Positions 26,442-35,972 of a stretch of DNA of 64,000 nt are shown here, piece after piece. Source of the stretch: Rhizobium sp. ARZ01. Lineage in GTDB: Bacteria; Pseudomonadota; Alphaproteobacteria; Rhizobiales; Rhizobiaceae. Position 1 is the first letter of the stretch. Each line of letters opens with the position of its first letter. The stretch lies in the NCBI RefSeq assembly GCF_014851675.1, contig NZ_JACVAE010000002.1:248001-312000 (forward strand), read 5' to 3'. The notes under the pieces were generated by a model, which saw only the letters and a list, made by a program, of their open reading frames with translations, ran no database searches and had not been told where the DNA came from. Both the position numbers and the translations under genes were made by a program.

Positions 26442-28142
26442 ATGTCAGCAACCGTCAAGGACCAGACCGCCACCTCCCCAAACAGGGTCTGGCTCGACTC
26501 CTACCCACCAGGAACACCCTTTGAAATTCCGCCGCTGGCCTACGAATCGATCGGCGCGGCCCTGATACACTATTGCGAGAAGCATGCCGACCGCCCGGCC
26601 TTCACCAGCATGGGCAAGTCGATGACGTTCCGTGAACTCGGCGCGCAATCGGCAAAGATCGGGGCTTGGCTGCAGTCGCGCGGCCTGACGAAGGGCGATC
26701 GCGTCGCTGTCATGATGCCGAACATTCTGCAGAACCCGGTCGTGGTCTACGGCATCCTGCGAGCAGGTTTCACCGTTGTGAACGTCAACCCGCTCTATAC
26801 GCCGCGCGAACTGGAGCACCAGCTGAACGATTCCGGCGCCAAGGCGCTGTTCGTCCTGGAGAATTTTGCCTGCACGGTTCAGCAAGTGGTCGCCCGCACC
26901 CATGTCAAGGACGTCGTCGTCTGCAGCATGGGCGACATGCTGGGCTTGAAGGGGCTCATCGTCAATTTCGTCGTGCGCAAGGTGAAGAAGCTCGTCCCGA
27001 CCTGGTCGCTGCCCGGCCATCACGCCTTCAACACCGTGCTCGCAAAAGGCGGGGCGACCAAGCTGACCGACCCGAAGGTCGTGCGAAGCGACATCGCCTT
27101 CCTGCAATATACCGGCGGCACGACAGGCGTTTCCAAGGGTGCCATGCTTACCCATTCGAACCTCTTGTCGAACATGGAGCAGATGGGTATCTGGCTGGAG
27201 ACCGCCTTCCTGGGCAAGCACCGACCGGAGCGACTGGTCTTCCTCTGTGCGCTGCCGCTCTATCATATCTTCGCGCTGACGGTGAATTCGCTGGCCGGGT
27301 TGCTGGCAGGGGCCAACAACGTCCTGATTGCGAACCCGCGCGACATCCCCTCGCTCGTGAAAGACATGGCGACTTACAAGCCCAATGTCTTTCCCGGCCT
27401 CAACACGCTGTTCAACGCGCTGATGAACAATGCTGATTTTCGGAAGCTCGACTTCTCGAACCTGGCGCTGACTTTCGGCGGTGGCATGTCCGTGCAGCGG
27501 CCGGTCGCCGAGCGCTGGCAGAAGATGACCGGCTGCCCGATCGCCGAGGGCTATGGGCTTTCGGAGACCTCCCCGGTCGCGACCGCAAACCGGCTGGACA
27601 CAACAGAATTCACCGGCACGATCGGCATGCCGATCCCTTCCACCGATGTCGACATCCGCGACGACGCGGGCAATCCGCTGCCGCTCGGCGAGATCGGCGA
27701 GATCTGCATCCGCGGCCCCCAGGTGATGGCCGGCTATTGGCAACGGCCAGAGGAGACCGCCAAGGTCATGACATCGGACGGCTACTTCCGCACCGGTGAC
27801 GTCGGCTTCATGAACGACAAGGGGCTGATCAAGATCGTCGACCGCAAGAAGGACATGATCCTCGTCTCCGGCTTCAACGTTTTCCCCAACGAAGTCGAAG
27901 AGGTGGCAATGACGCACCCGGGCATCGTCGAATGCGCCGCGATCGGCGTGCCGGACGAGCATTCGGGCGAGGCAGTGAAGCTGTTCGTCGTCAAGAGAGA
28001 CCCGGAGCTGACGGAAGCAGACGTGAAGGCTCACTGCGCGGCCAACCTCACCAACTACAAGCGGCCGCGTTATATCGAATTCCGTAGCGAGTTACCGAAA
28101 TCGAACGTGGGCAAGATCCTGCGAAAGGATTTGCGAGCATAG
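26442..28142 (+). CDS. fadD: Long-chain fatty acid-CoA ligase
   Basis: A 566-residue acyl-adenylating enzyme. It activates long-chain fatty acids as acyl-AMP and then acyl-CoA at the inner membrane. AMP-binding motif I is YTGGTTGVSKGA beginning at Y223; motif II is EGYGLSETSP; the C-terminal hinge is GYFRTGDVGF...VDRKKDMI and ends with LPKSNVGKILRK containing the catalytic lysine. The ATG at 26442 (MSATVKDQ) has GGGAGG upstream; the frame extends to 26319 with no family similarity. pgi follows after 147 bases. In Sinorhizobium meliloti fadD affects swarming and nodulation (known of the family). Confidence 0.94.
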   Translation: MSATVKDQTATSPNRVWLDSYPPGTPFEIPPLAYESIGAALIHYCEKHADRPAFTSMGKSMTFRELGAQSAKIGAWLQSRGLTKGDRVAVMMPNILQNPVVVYGILRAGFTVVNVNPLYTPRELEHQLNDSGAKALFVLENFACTVQQVVARTHVKDVVVCSMGDMLGLKGLIVNFVVRKVKKLVPTWSLPGHHAFNTVLAKGGATKLTDPKVVRSDIAFLQYTGGTTGVSKGAMLTHSNLLSNMEQMGIWLETAFLGKHRPERLVFLCALPLYHIFALTVNSLAGLLAGANNVLIANPRDIPSLVKDMATYKPNVFPGLNTLFNALMNNADFRKLDFSNLALTFGGGMSVQRPVAERWQKMTGCPIAEGYGLSETSPVATANRLDTTEFTGTIGMPIPSTDVDIRDDAGNPLPLGEIGEICIRGPQVMAGYWQRPEETAKVMTSDGYFRTGDVGFMNDKGLIKIVDRKKDMILVSGFNVFPNEVEEVAMTHPGIVECAAIGVPDEHSGEAVKLFVVKRDPELTEADVKAHCAANLTNYKRPRYIEFRSELPKSNVGKILRKDLRA

Positions 28143-28159
28143 TGGTCACAATTTCAAAA

Positions 28160-28171
28160 TAAATCGATTTA
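28160..28171 (+). promoter_or_regulatory. LacI-type operator candidate before pgi
   Basis: TAAATCGATTTA is a perfect 12-bp palindrome with a central CG, as in operators of LacI-family sugar regulators (compare the E. coli Cra consensus with AATCGATT). It lies 118 bases upstream of pgi. The 13-mer AATCGATTTAATC is also present upstream of frk. Confidence 0.55.
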
Positions 28172-28289
28172 ATCTCTCCACTGAAAAGCAGCATCTTTCG
28201 CCTGAAAGCGGTGCGGCGCCCTTGATTCGCGTGCTCCAAAACGACTAGCTAATGGCCACCAGCCATATAGCGGATGCAGGGAGCCCTCC

Positions 28290-29915
28290 ATGAACGCGCT
28301 TGTCGAAACGCTGAAAGCCACCGTCACCGACACTGATGCCACGAATATCCGTGCTGCCTTCGCCGCGGACCCGTACCGCTTCTCCCGCTTCAGCGTCACG
28401 CTGGAGAACTTCCTCTTCGACTACTCCAAATGCGCGATCAACGATCGCGTGCTCGACGGACTGGAGGCGTTGGCAAGGCAAGCAGGCGTGGAAAAGAAGC
28501 GCGACGCGATGTTTGCCGGCGAGAAGATCAACATCACCGAGGATCGCGCCGTCCTGCATACAGCCCTTCGCAACCGCGCCAATGCGCCTATTGTGGTGGA
28601 CGGCAGCGACGTCATGCCGGATATCAACGCGGTGCTCGAGGCGATGGGCGCCTTTGCCGAAGATATCCGCTCCAGCGCGTTGGCCGGCGCGACCGGCAAG
28701 AAATTTACCGATGTCGTCAACATCGGCATCGGCGGCTCCGATCTCGGCCCGGTCATGGCGACGCTGGCGCTCGCCCCCTATCACGACGGGCCGCGCCTGC
28801 ATTTCGTCTCCAATATCGACGGCGCGCATATCGCCGACACGCTGAAGAACCTCGACGCCGAAACGACGCTCTTCATCGTCGCCTCGAAGACCTTCACCAC
28901 AATCGAAACGATGACCAATGCCGAGACGGCGCGAAAATTCATCGCCGGCAAACTCGGTGAAGCAGCCGTCGGCCACCATTTCTGCGCGGTCTCCACCGCA
29001 CTCGACAAGGTCGCTGCCTTCGGTATCGCCGAGGACCGCGTCTTCGGCTTCTGGGACTGGGTCGGCGGACGCTATTCGATCTGGTCGGCCATCGGCCTGC
29101 CGCTGATGATCGCGATCGGCAGTGAGGATTTCGCCAATTTCCTCGCGGGCGGCCATGCGATCGACCATCACTTCTGTAACGCACCGATCCGCAAGAACAT
29201 TCCGATGCTGCTCGGGCTGATCGGCTACTACCACCGCAACGTGTTGGGCTATCCGTCGCGCGCGATCCTGCCCTACGACCAGCGGCTTTCGCGCTTTCCG
29301 GCCTACCTGCAGCAGCTCGACATGGAATCGAACGGCAAATCGGTGACGATGGAAAGCAAACCGGTCGAGGGCGCGACGGGACCTGTTGTCTGGGGCGAGC
29401 CCGGGACCAACGGCCAGCATGCGTTCTACCAGCTGATCCATCAGGGTACAGACATCATCCCGGCCGAATTCATGATCGCCGCCAATGGCCATGAGCCGGA
29501 GCTCCGGCACCAGCACCAGCTGCTGATAGCGAACTGCCTGGCGCAGTCCGAGGCGCTGATGAAGGGGCGCACGCTTGCCGAAGCAAAGGCGCAACTGACG
29601 TCAAAGGGCATGGACGAGGCGAAAGCCGACAAGATCGCCCCGCACCGCGTCTTCCCCGGCAATCGTCCGTCGATCACCATGGTCTATGACGAGCTGACCC
29701 CGTTTGCCTTGGGCCGCCTGATCGCGCTCTACGAGCACCGCGTCTTCGTCGAAGGCGTGCTGTTCAACATCAACTCCTTCGACCAGTGGGGCGTGGAGCT
29801 CGGCAAGGAACTGGCGACGGGACTGCTGCCGGTGATCGAGGGCAAGGAGAGCGCAGCCGCGCACGATTCGTCCACGGCCGGACTTGTGGCAACCCTGCTG
29901 AAGGCGGCGAAGTAA
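28290..29915 (+). CDS. pgi: Glucose-6-phosphate isomerase
   Basis: A 541-residue Pgi interconverting glucose-6-phosphate and fructose-6-phosphate. The family signatures are [35 protein letters not shown], and GVELGKELA near the C-terminus (about 492-500). Active-site segments [17 protein letters not shown] and [10 protein letters not shown] are present. GGGAG precedes the ATG. It faces the convergent frk gene; frk and pgi connect fructose use with the Entner-Doudoroff and pentose pathways typical of rhizobia. Confidence 0.96.
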   Translation: MNALVETLKATVTDTDATNIRAAFAADPYRFSRFSVTLENFLFDYSKCAINDRVLDGLEALARQAGVEKKRDAMFAGEKINITEDRAVLHTALRNRANAPIVVDGSDVMPDINAVLEAMGAFAEDIRSSALAGATGKKFTDVVNIGIGGSDLGPVMATLALAPYHDGPRLHFVSNIDGAHIADTLKNLDAETTLFIVASKTFTTIETMTNAETARKFIAGKLGEAAVGHHFCAVSTALDKVAAFGIAEDRVFGFWDWVGGRYSIWSAIGLPLMIAIGSEDFANFLAGGHAIDHHFCNAPIRKNIPMLLGLIGYYHRNVLGYPSRAILPYDQRLSRFPAYLQQLDMESNGKSVTMESKPVEGATGPVVWGEPGTNGQHAFYQLIHQGTDIIPAEFMIAANGHEPELRHQHQLLIANCLAQSEALMKGRTLAEAKAQLTSKGMDEAKADKIAPHRVFPGNRPSITMVYDELTPFALGRLIALYEHRVFVEGVLFNINSFDQWGVELGKELATGLLPVIEGKESAAAHDSSTAGLVATLLKAAK

Positions 29916-30004
29916 GAGGCCATCGGGTTGTTTCTGCCCTGATTGGCTTACTGGGCCCTTTTCCCGCTCCCAGTCAGAAGCCGAAGGCGAGGGTAGGCGG
30001 TAGT

Positions 30005-30931
30005 TTACAGCCCGATTTCCTTCGCCCAGGGTGGATTGGCGCCGGCGCGGGAGACTGTGACAGCGGCCGCCTTGGCGGCAAGCGCGAGTGCATCGCGCAG
30101 TGCCGCCTGGGAGAGCGAAGCCACCTTTGCTTTTGTCAGCAGATCATTGCGCTTCAGCGATGCTAGGATGCCGGCGTCGAACGTGTCGCCGGCGCCGATC
30201 GTATCTACGACCGTCACCTTCTCGCCGAGAACGGAAATTTTGCAATCCTTTGTATAGCCGTCGGCACCGTCTGCGCCCTTGGTGATGACCACCACCTTCG
30301 GCCCGCGCTTCAGCCACTCGGCCGCAAGTTCCTCATGGGTGCCGTGCATCCCGAACCAGTCGAGATCCTCGTCGGAAAACTTGATGATGTCAGACTGCGC
30401 GGCCATGCGATTGATCCGCTGCAGATGGCCCTGCTTGTCCTTGATGAAGCCCGGGCGGATGTTCGGGTCCAGCGAGATCACCCGCGTCTCGTGCTCGCGT
30501 GCCAGCAGCGCCTCATAGGTCGTTCCGCACGGCTCGGGAATGAGGCTGATGGCGCCGAAATGCAGCGCCTCGCAATAATCGCCAAGTACCGGCAGGTTCT
30601 CCGTTGTGATCATGCGTCCCGCGGTGTTTTCGTCATAGAAGGCATAGGTCGCCTGGCCGTTGACGAGCTTGACGAAGGCGACCGTCGTCGGCCGCGAGAG
30701 GGTTGCACAGGGGCTGTAGTCCACGTTGCTGGCGGACAGCGTCTTCCGCAGCACGTCACCCAGCATATCGTCGGAGAGACCCGTGAAAAAGGCGGTCGGC
30801 ACGCCGAGACGACCGAGTGCAATGGCCGTATTGAAGATCGCCCCGCCCGCGTAGGGCGCATACGCTTCCTCTCCCAGCGTCGACGTGCGCGGCAGCATGT
30901 CGATCAGCGCCTCTCCACAGCACAGGATCAT
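30005..30931 (-). CDS. frk: Fructokinase (PfkB family)
   Basis: A 308-residue ribokinase-family sugar kinase, most likely phosphorylating fructose to fructose-6-phosphate. It has the N-terminal GGAIFNTAIALGRLG motif and the C-terminal catalytic signature DTIGAGDTFDAGILASL with the base aspartate. A GEALIDMLP start is typical of fructokinases. Lying back to back with pgi, it shares with it the operator-like motif just upstream. Specificity for fructose over other hexoses is inferred from family and neighbour. Confidence 0.9.
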   Translation of the reverse strand: MILCCGEALIDMLPRTSTLGEEAYAPYAGGAIFNTAIALGRLGVPTAFFTGLSDDMLGDVLRKTLSASNVDYSPCATLSRPTTVAFVKLVNGQATYAFYDENTAGRMITTENLPVLGDYCEALHFGAISLIPEPCGTTYEALLAREHETRVISLDPNIRPGFIKDKQGHLQRINRMAAQSDIIKFSDEDLDWFGMHGTHEELAAEWLKRGPKVVVITKGADGADGYTKDCKISVLGEKVTVVDTIGAGDTFDAGILASLKRNDLLTKAKVASLSQAALRDALALAAKAAAVTVSRAGANPPWAKEIGL

Positions 30932-30953
30932 GAGCTTCCTCCGATTGAACTTT

Positions 30954-30967
30954 CAATCGATTTAATC
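30954..30967 (-). promoter_or_regulatory. LacI-type operator candidate before frk
   Basis: On the minus strand the sequence TAAATCGATTGA is a near-perfect version of the pgi palindrome, 24-35 bases upstream of the frk start codon, a repressor-like position overlapping transcription initiation. Confidence 0.5.
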
Positions 30968-30998
30968 GACGGCAGCGAAAAACGCCAGCGCCATTTTA

Positions 30999-31697
30999 TC
31001 AGGCGGTCGGAAGCGCGCTCACCCCACCGTGGTCAGCCGACCACAGAAGCGGCGCATTGAGAAAGGCCTCGACCGAGGCAAGCGTCGCCTCGTCGAAGAG
31101 TTTTTCGGAGCGAGCGGCGGCGAGCACGTGGCGCCAGGTGGCAATGTGATGCAGCTTCACCTTGCCATTGGCAAACCGTGCCTCGGCCTCGGGGAAGATC
31201 CCGTAGTAGAACAGCGCCATGCCATGATTGACCACGCCACCGGCTTCGCGGATGGCGTCGATGAAGGTGAACATCGAGCCGCCGGCCGTCGTCAGGTCCT
31301 CGATCACCAATACGCGCGCGCCTTCAGGCATGTGCCCCTCGATCTGGGCGTTGCGGCCATGACCCTTCGGCTTCTTGCGGACATAGATCATCGGTAGACC
31401 CAGCCTGTCGGCAAGCAGGGCGGCGAAGGGGATACCGGCCGTCTCGCCGCCGGCAACGACGTCGAACTGCTCGAAGCCCGCGCCGCGCAGCACCGTGGCC
31501 GCGGCAAAATCCATCACCGCCGAGCGGATGCGTGGATAGGAGATCAGCTTACGGCAGTCGATATAGACCGGGCTCGCCATGCCGGAGGCCAACTTGTAGG
31601 GCTCCTCGGGCCGGAAATGAACCGCCTTGATCTCCCAGAGCATGCGGGCGAGAAGCTCCGCCATGGTGTCGCGATCCGGAAACGAATTGGAAAACAT
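30999..31697 (-). CDS. pyrE: Orotate phosphoribosyltransferase
   Basis: A 232-residue OPRTase converting orotate and PRPP to OMP in pyrimidine synthesis. The PRPP-binding motif is [15 protein letters not shown] (about 123-137), and the family loop [17 protein letters not shown] is present. The N-terminus [20 protein letters not shown] is usual for rhizobial PyrE. It is 67 bases upstream of frk on the same strand, so readthrough into frk is possible. Confidence 0.95.
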   Translation of the reverse strand: MFSNSFPDRDTMAELLARMLWEIKAVHFRPEEPYKLASGMASPVYIDCRKLISYPRIRSAVMDFAAATVLRGAGFEQFDVVAGGETAGIPFAALLADRLGLPMIYVRKKPKGHGRNAQIEGHMPEGARVLVIEDLTTAGGSMFTFIDAIREAGGVVNHGMALFYYGIFPEAEARFANGKVKLHHIATWRHVLAAARSEKLFDEATLASVEAFLNAPLLWSADHGGVSALPTA

Positions 31698-31785
31698 GGC
31701 GTCTCTCCCTGTCTGGTGGTTTCCGAGCGCATAGCAGCAAGACGCGGCTGACGCCAGATAATCCGGCTATCGCAAGCCTGCAGAA

Positions 31786-31815
31786 ACAAAAAACCTCCCC
31801 GGAAAACCAGGGAGG
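31786..31815 (-). terminator. Terminator of the DoxX gene
   Basis: On the minus strand CCTCCC and GGGAGG (31810-31815 and 31794-31799) form a stem followed by TTTTTT (31788-31793) and TGTTT. It separates the DoxX gene from pyrE. Confidence 0.85.
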
Positions 31816-31844
31816 CAGGGTCAGGACTGGAGGGAGGAGAAGCG

Positions 31845-32288
31845 TCAGGCCCTGACTGCGTCAGTTACGCCGAGACGGGCATCGACCGAGAGAGCGCCGG
31901 GGCCGAAGGCTGCCAGCACGAGGAAACCGCCGCCAATCGTCAGGTTCTTCATCATCATCAGGCCGTTGAACATCGTCAGCAGGTTATTTGCACCTTCCGG
32001 GAAATCCGGAACGGCGATCGAACCGCTATGGAAGACAAGCGCGGTGAAAATGCTGAAGGCGGCAAGCAGGTAGGCCGCGATCTTCGTCTGGAACCCGACG
32101 AGGATGAAAATGCCGGCGACGAGCTCAAACAGGCCGGCAAGGTAAGCGAGCAGGGTAGCGGCCGGAATGCCGGCATTGGCGATCATGCCAGCGGTGCCCG
32201 AGGGATCGAGCAGCTTGGGATAGCCGGCGAGTATGAACATGGCGGAAAGCAGGATGCGTCCGATGAGGACAACGACGTTCTGAGACAT
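31845..32288 (-). CDS. DoxX family membrane protein
   Basis: A 147-residue protein with four predicted membrane helices (about 5-25, 45-68, 70-90, 110-130). It belongs to the DoxX/DoxD-like family (IGRILLSAMFILAGYPKLLDP start and GFQTKIAAYLLAAFSIFTALVFH). Family members are linked to quinone- or thiosulfate-related redox processes or membrane stress, and the role here is unknown. The ATG at 32288 has AGGAG about 6 bases upstream; the longer frame start is not supported. It has its own terminator and is divergent from the Crp-like gene. Confidence 0.8.
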   Translation of the reverse strand: MSQNVVVLIGRILLSAMFILAGYPKLLDPSGTAGMIANAGIPAATLLAYLAGLFELVAGIFILVGFQTKIAAYLLAAFSIFTALVFHSGSIAVPDFPEGANNLLTMFNGLMMMKNLTIGGGFLVLAAFGPGALSVDARLGVTDAVRA

Positions 32289-32538
32289 GAAGGGCTCCTG
32301 GCTGGTTGCAGCGGATTTGCGTTGCGGCAATTTTTACCAGAACGGTTCGTTTACACAAGCCCGGCAGGAAGTGGACACATCGTTCAATTTTTGTGCACAA
32401 TGACAGGGAAAAGTTTGAGTAATTCAGCCGATACAACTGCTGACTTTTCTATTGCAACCCACTACGCAGTGCGGGAAGAATTCCTTAAGATTACCAAAAA
32501 TAGGCGGCAGTTACGGCCACAAGCGGGGGGCACAGCAC

Positions 32539-33243
32539 ATGAACGAGATCAGCAGGAGCCCGGCGTTCTGGCGCTCGTTTCCGATCTTCGAAGGCTTCAG
32601 CAAGGAGACGATCGCAGACGTCGCCTCGATCGCGAGCTATCGCAAATGGAATGCGGGCACCGTACTGTTCCAGCGTGGCGACGAAGGCAGCTACCTCATC
32701 GTCGTCGTTTCCGGCCGCATCAAGATCTCGCTGATCACCCCGCAGGGCAAGGAACTGACGCTGCGCCACCTGGAGGCGGGCTCGATCTTCGGCGAAATGG
32801 CAATCCTCGACGGCCAGCCGCGATCGGCCGACGCCACGGCCATGACAGGAACTGAAGGCTACGTCATCAGCAAGCGCGATTTCCTTGAGGTATTGGCGCG
32901 CAATCCGCAGGCCTATCAGGCCATCATCCACTATCTTTGCACCAAGCTGCGCGAAACGACGGAGCAACTAGAAACCATTGCGCTCTACGACCTCGACGCA
33001 CGTGTGGCCCGCTTCTTCCTGGCGACGCTTCGCAACATCCACGGAAGCGAGCTGCCGGAAAGCGCCAACCTGCAGCTTTCGCTGAGCCAGGCGGAGATCG
33101 CCAGCATCGTCGGCGCAAGCCGGCCGAAGATCAACCGATCCATCCTGACGCTCGAGGAGGCAGGAGCGATCCGTCGTACGGACGGCATCATCTTCTGCCA
33201 TATCGGCCGGCTACTCGGCATTGCCGAGCCGCTAGACGAGTAG
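32539..33243 (+). CDS. Crp/Fnr family transcriptional regulator
   Basis: A 234-residue regulator. The cNMP-binding beta-roll (about 20-135) has GDEGSYLIVVVSGRIK and the phosphate-cassette-like FGEMAILDGQPRSADATAM with conserved Glu and Arg. The dimer helix follows, and the winged helix-turn-helix at 170-215 includes LSLSQAEIASIVGASRPKINRSI. There are no cysteines for an Fnr Fe-S cluster in the N-terminus, so cAMP is the likely ligand. The ATG at 32539 has GGGGGG about 8 bases upstream. An adenylate cyclase gene follows after 5 bases, so effector and sensor are probably one operon. Confidence 0.9.
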   Translation: MNEISRSPAFWRSFPIFEGFSKETIADVASIASYRKWNAGTVLFQRGDEGSYLIVVVSGRIKISLITPQGKELTLRHLEAGSIFGEMAILDGQPRSADATAMTGTEGYVISKRDFLEVLARNPQAYQAIIHYLCTKLRETTEQLETIALYDLDARVARFFLATLRNIHGSELPESANLQLSLSQAEIASIVGASRPKINRSILTLEEAGAIRRTDGIIFCHIGRLLGIAEPLDE

Positions 33244-33248
33244 CAACC

Positions 33249-35108
33249 TTGGCCCTTGAATTCCGACCGATCCGCGCCAAGCCGCTTTTCGCCGGAATTC
33301 TGACAAGCCTGCTCGGTGCCCTGCTGATCCTCACGCTGGCGGAAAAAGCGCTTGAAAGGCCGCGAGAACTCTTCTTCGATGCGTTGACCCAGGCTGTTCC
33401 GCCCCCGGAGAGCGAGAAGCTTCTCGTCATCGACATCGATCGTCGGTCATTCCAGGCGGCACCCGGCGAGGACTGGCGTCGGGCGCAAACCGCTCAGTTG
33501 ATTGCGACGCTCGCTGCGGCGAAGCCTCTCGCCATCGCGCTCGATTTCGTCTTCAGCAGGAATTGCGACACGACCGATCCCGCAAACCGCGCATTGGCCG
33601 AGGCAATCGGAAAGGTTCCGACTGTTCTGGGCTTTCTGATCGGCGACCGGCCTGTTCCGGCGCCGAACCCGGTGCCGGCGCTTGCCGTGCAGCGACCCGT
33701 AGCGGTTCCGGAGCTCTGGTTTATCGAGGGAGCGGAGACCTCCTGCCCCATGTTCCAGGACCGCGCCGCAGCAGCAGCCTCGGCCTTTCTCGTCGGCGAC
33801 GCGGACGCGCGGGTGCGCCGGGTGCAGGTCTATTCCATCATCAGGAATGCTGCCTACCCGACCCTGGGCGTAGAGGCAGCACGACGCGCGGCAGGCGCGG
33901 GGACGCCAGTGCTCGGTGGCGCGCCCGCGTGGCTACGGCAGGACACACGTGTCCTTCCGCTGGACGAGAGCGGAAGCCTGCGTTTCGTCGCTGCGGACGC
34001 CGCACACATCGCACGCCGCACGCTGTCTGCCATCGACGTGATGAGCGGCACCGTGGCACCAGAACGTGTCCATGGCAGGGTTGTGCTGATTGGCAGCAGC
34101 ATGCCGACTCTCGGCGGCTTGAGGGCCAGCGCCTCCATGCCGCTGGAGCCTTCCGTGCAGATCCATGCTGACCTCGCCAACGCGATTCTGACCAACTTCA
34201 TTCCGACAAGGGATCGGCGCTTCATTGCTGTGGAGACCGGCTTCGCCTTGATGGCCGGAATCGGTATTGCGCTTGCCGTCACACGGCTGCGGCCTACAAG
34301 AGCGGCCATCCTTGGCCTTGTCGCTATGTTGGCCAACATCGCCGGTGCTGCGCTGATCTACTGGCAGACGGGACTTCTCGTCGACGCCGTCAGTATTGTG
34401 CTGGCGCTGGCTTCTGTGTTGCTGGTAACGGGCGTTCTGCAATTCTCACGGGTCCGCCGCGCCGAGCAGACAGCCCGCCAGCGCTTCGCCCAGTATCTGC
34501 CGGAGCAGGTGGTCTCGCGCTACATCGACAATCCGGGCCTGGAACGCATGGCCGGCGAGGAGCGGCAGGTGACTGCCGTCTTCACCGACATCGAAGGGTT
34601 CTCCACCCTCTCCCATCGTATCGGTCCGCAGCGGCTCGTTCCGCTGCTGGACGTCTATTTCCGCGAGGTCAACGCGCTCGTCGAGCGGCACGGCGGCATG
34701 GTCAACAAGATCGTCGGCGACGCCGTGAACGCGCTGTTCAACGCCCCTGATGACCTCGAGCACCACGTCGACAGGGCGATCGATTGTGCGCTCGAGATCC
34801 ACGCCCTGACGGAAGAAATCCGGCGGCGGCCGGAATTTGCCGCCGAAGCCTTCGGCCGCACGCGGATCGGCATCGAAACAGGCCTGGTCGTGCTGGGCGA
34901 GGTCGGGACCGGGGGCCGGCTCGATTACACTGCTCATGGCGAAGCGATGAACCTTGCGGCGCGACTGCAGGAGGCTAACAAGGTGTTTGGCACCGACATC
35001 TGCATCGGCCCTTCCGCCGCGGTGGAAACGGCCCGCCATCTGCGGTCACTCGGCATTCACGAGATCCGCGGCATCGGCTCCATGGAACTGTTCACGCCCG
35101 TTCGCTAA
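33249..35108 (+). CDS. CHASE2-domain adenylate/guanylate cyclase
   Basis: A 619-residue class III cyclase. An N-terminal helix (about 13-31) is followed by an extracytoplasmic CHASE2 sensor (about 45-310), three membrane helices (about 330-410) and a cyclase domain (about 435-619). Metal aspartates are D447 (FTDIEGF) and D491 (KIVGDAVNALF); the LDYTAHGEAMNLAARLQ segment carries the usual late catalytic asparagine and arginine. Glu stands where many cyclases have Asp in the base-recognition position. The TTG at 33249 starts 5 bases after the Crp-like stop; no strong ribosome binding site is seen, suggesting coupling. A more upstream frame start overlaps the regulator and is rejected. Confidence 0.88.
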   Translation: MALEFRPIRAKPLFAGILTSLLGALLILTLAEKALERPRELFFDALTQAVPPPESEKLLVIDIDRRSFQAAPGEDWRRAQTAQLIATLAAAKPLAIALDFVFSRNCDTTDPANRALAEAIGKVPTVLGFLIGDRPVPAPNPVPALAVQRPVAVPELWFIEGAETSCPMFQDRAAAAASAFLVGDADARVRRVQVYSIIRNAAYPTLGVEAARRAAGAGTPVLGGAPAWLRQDTRVLPLDESGSLRFVAADAAHIARRTLSAIDVMSGTVAPERVHGRVVLIGSSMPTLGGLRASASMPLEPSVQIHADLANAILTNFIPTRDRRFIAVETGFALMAGIGIALAVTRLRPTRAAILGLVAMLANIAGAALIYWQTGLLVDAVSIVLALASVLLVTGVLQFSRVRRAEQTARQRFAQYLPEQVVSRYIDNPGLERMAGEERQVTAVFTDIEGFSTLSHRIGPQRLVPLLDVYFREVNALVERHGGMVNKIVGDAVNALFNAPDDLEHHVDRAIDCALEIHALTEEIRRRPEFAAEAFGRTRIGIETGLVVLGEVGTGGRLDYTAHGEAMNLAARLQEANKVFGTDICIGPSAAVETARHLRSLGIHEIRGIGSMELFTPVR

Positions 35109-35156
35109 CGTTGGACAGTCATCGAGAGGCTCGGCTGCCGTTTAGCTCAGACCGCC

Positions 35157-35795
35157 TTAGCGAACGCCGACACTTTCATAGGCTTCCCGGATGCGCGCCT
35201 CGCCCCATCGCCGCACCTCGCTAGGTGCTGCGCCGGGTGCCGAAATGTCGATGCCCTCACCGGCGCCGACCCGGCGTGTCACGCCGCCGCCCGTGACCTC
35301 GACGGCCCCATGCTCGACGAAAATGGCAAAGGCTCCACGGTTTGGCCCGGCAAAGAATTTGGTGCCCCGCACGCCGATCATTCCGAAGGCGGTGCGCAAG
35401 GAGACGTCGATCTTCGGCGCCCCCTCCGGCCGATCGAAGATCATGCGGCCCGTGCCCAGCTCGATCGTGCCACCCTGGCCGGCGATGAAACTGTCGACCA
35501 GGAGTTCGGTCTGGCTGCCAAGCAGGAGCTTGGTGTCGCTGCCAAGCGTGAGCGCTGCGAAACTCTCTTTACCCGTGACGATGAAATCCCGGTCCAGGAT
35601 GTCGGCGCCGGCGCGGATCGGCGCATTCCTGTCGTCGCTCTTGCGGCTGACCGTGCCGCGCACCTCATCGGCGGTTCCGATGACGGCATTGGCGGCAGCG
35701 CCGCTGGCGGCCACCGTCACAAGCGCCAGCATGCTTCCGGTGAGAAAAGCGCGACGGCCTAGCGGCAACCCGCCCGAAAGATCTCGTTCCCGCAT
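35157..35795 (-). CDS. FecR-domain protein with Tat-type signal
   Basis: A 212-residue protein. A twin-arginine signal (RRAFL at 14-18, then a hydrophobic segment to about 38) precedes a FecR domain (about 55-165): GADILDRDFIVTGKESFAAL and GMIGVRGTKFFAG. FecR domains often accompany CHASE2 cyclases and act as periplasmic or surface signalling partners. It faces the cyclase gene. The ATG at 35795 has GAGG about 7 bases upstream; a GTG at 35831 has no ribosome binding site. The exact export route is inferred. Confidence 0.82.
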   Translation of the reverse strand: MRERDLSGGLPLGRRAFLTGSMLALVTVAASGAAANAVIGTADEVRGTVSRKSDDRNAPIRAGADILDRDFIVTGKESFAALTLGSDTKLLLGSQTELLVDSFIAGQGGTIELGTGRMIFDRPEGAPKIDVSLRTAFGMIGVRGTKFFAGPNRGAFAIFVEHGAVEVTGGGVTRRVGAGEGIDISAPGAAPSEVRRWGEARIREAYESVGVR

Positions 35796-35972
35796 CACCA
35801 GCCTCGTCCGTTTGGAGGTGCGCCCGCTCACTAGAGGCGACCATCTCCTCGGGAAACGGTTTGGCTGGTCCGTTTCTTCAGGTCGGCCGCAACCTTTACC
35901 AGTGAAAGGCAGCGGCCGACCATGCTTGTTGCACCCGAGGATGCCCCTCGGGCAGCACCCCGCAAGGAATCG

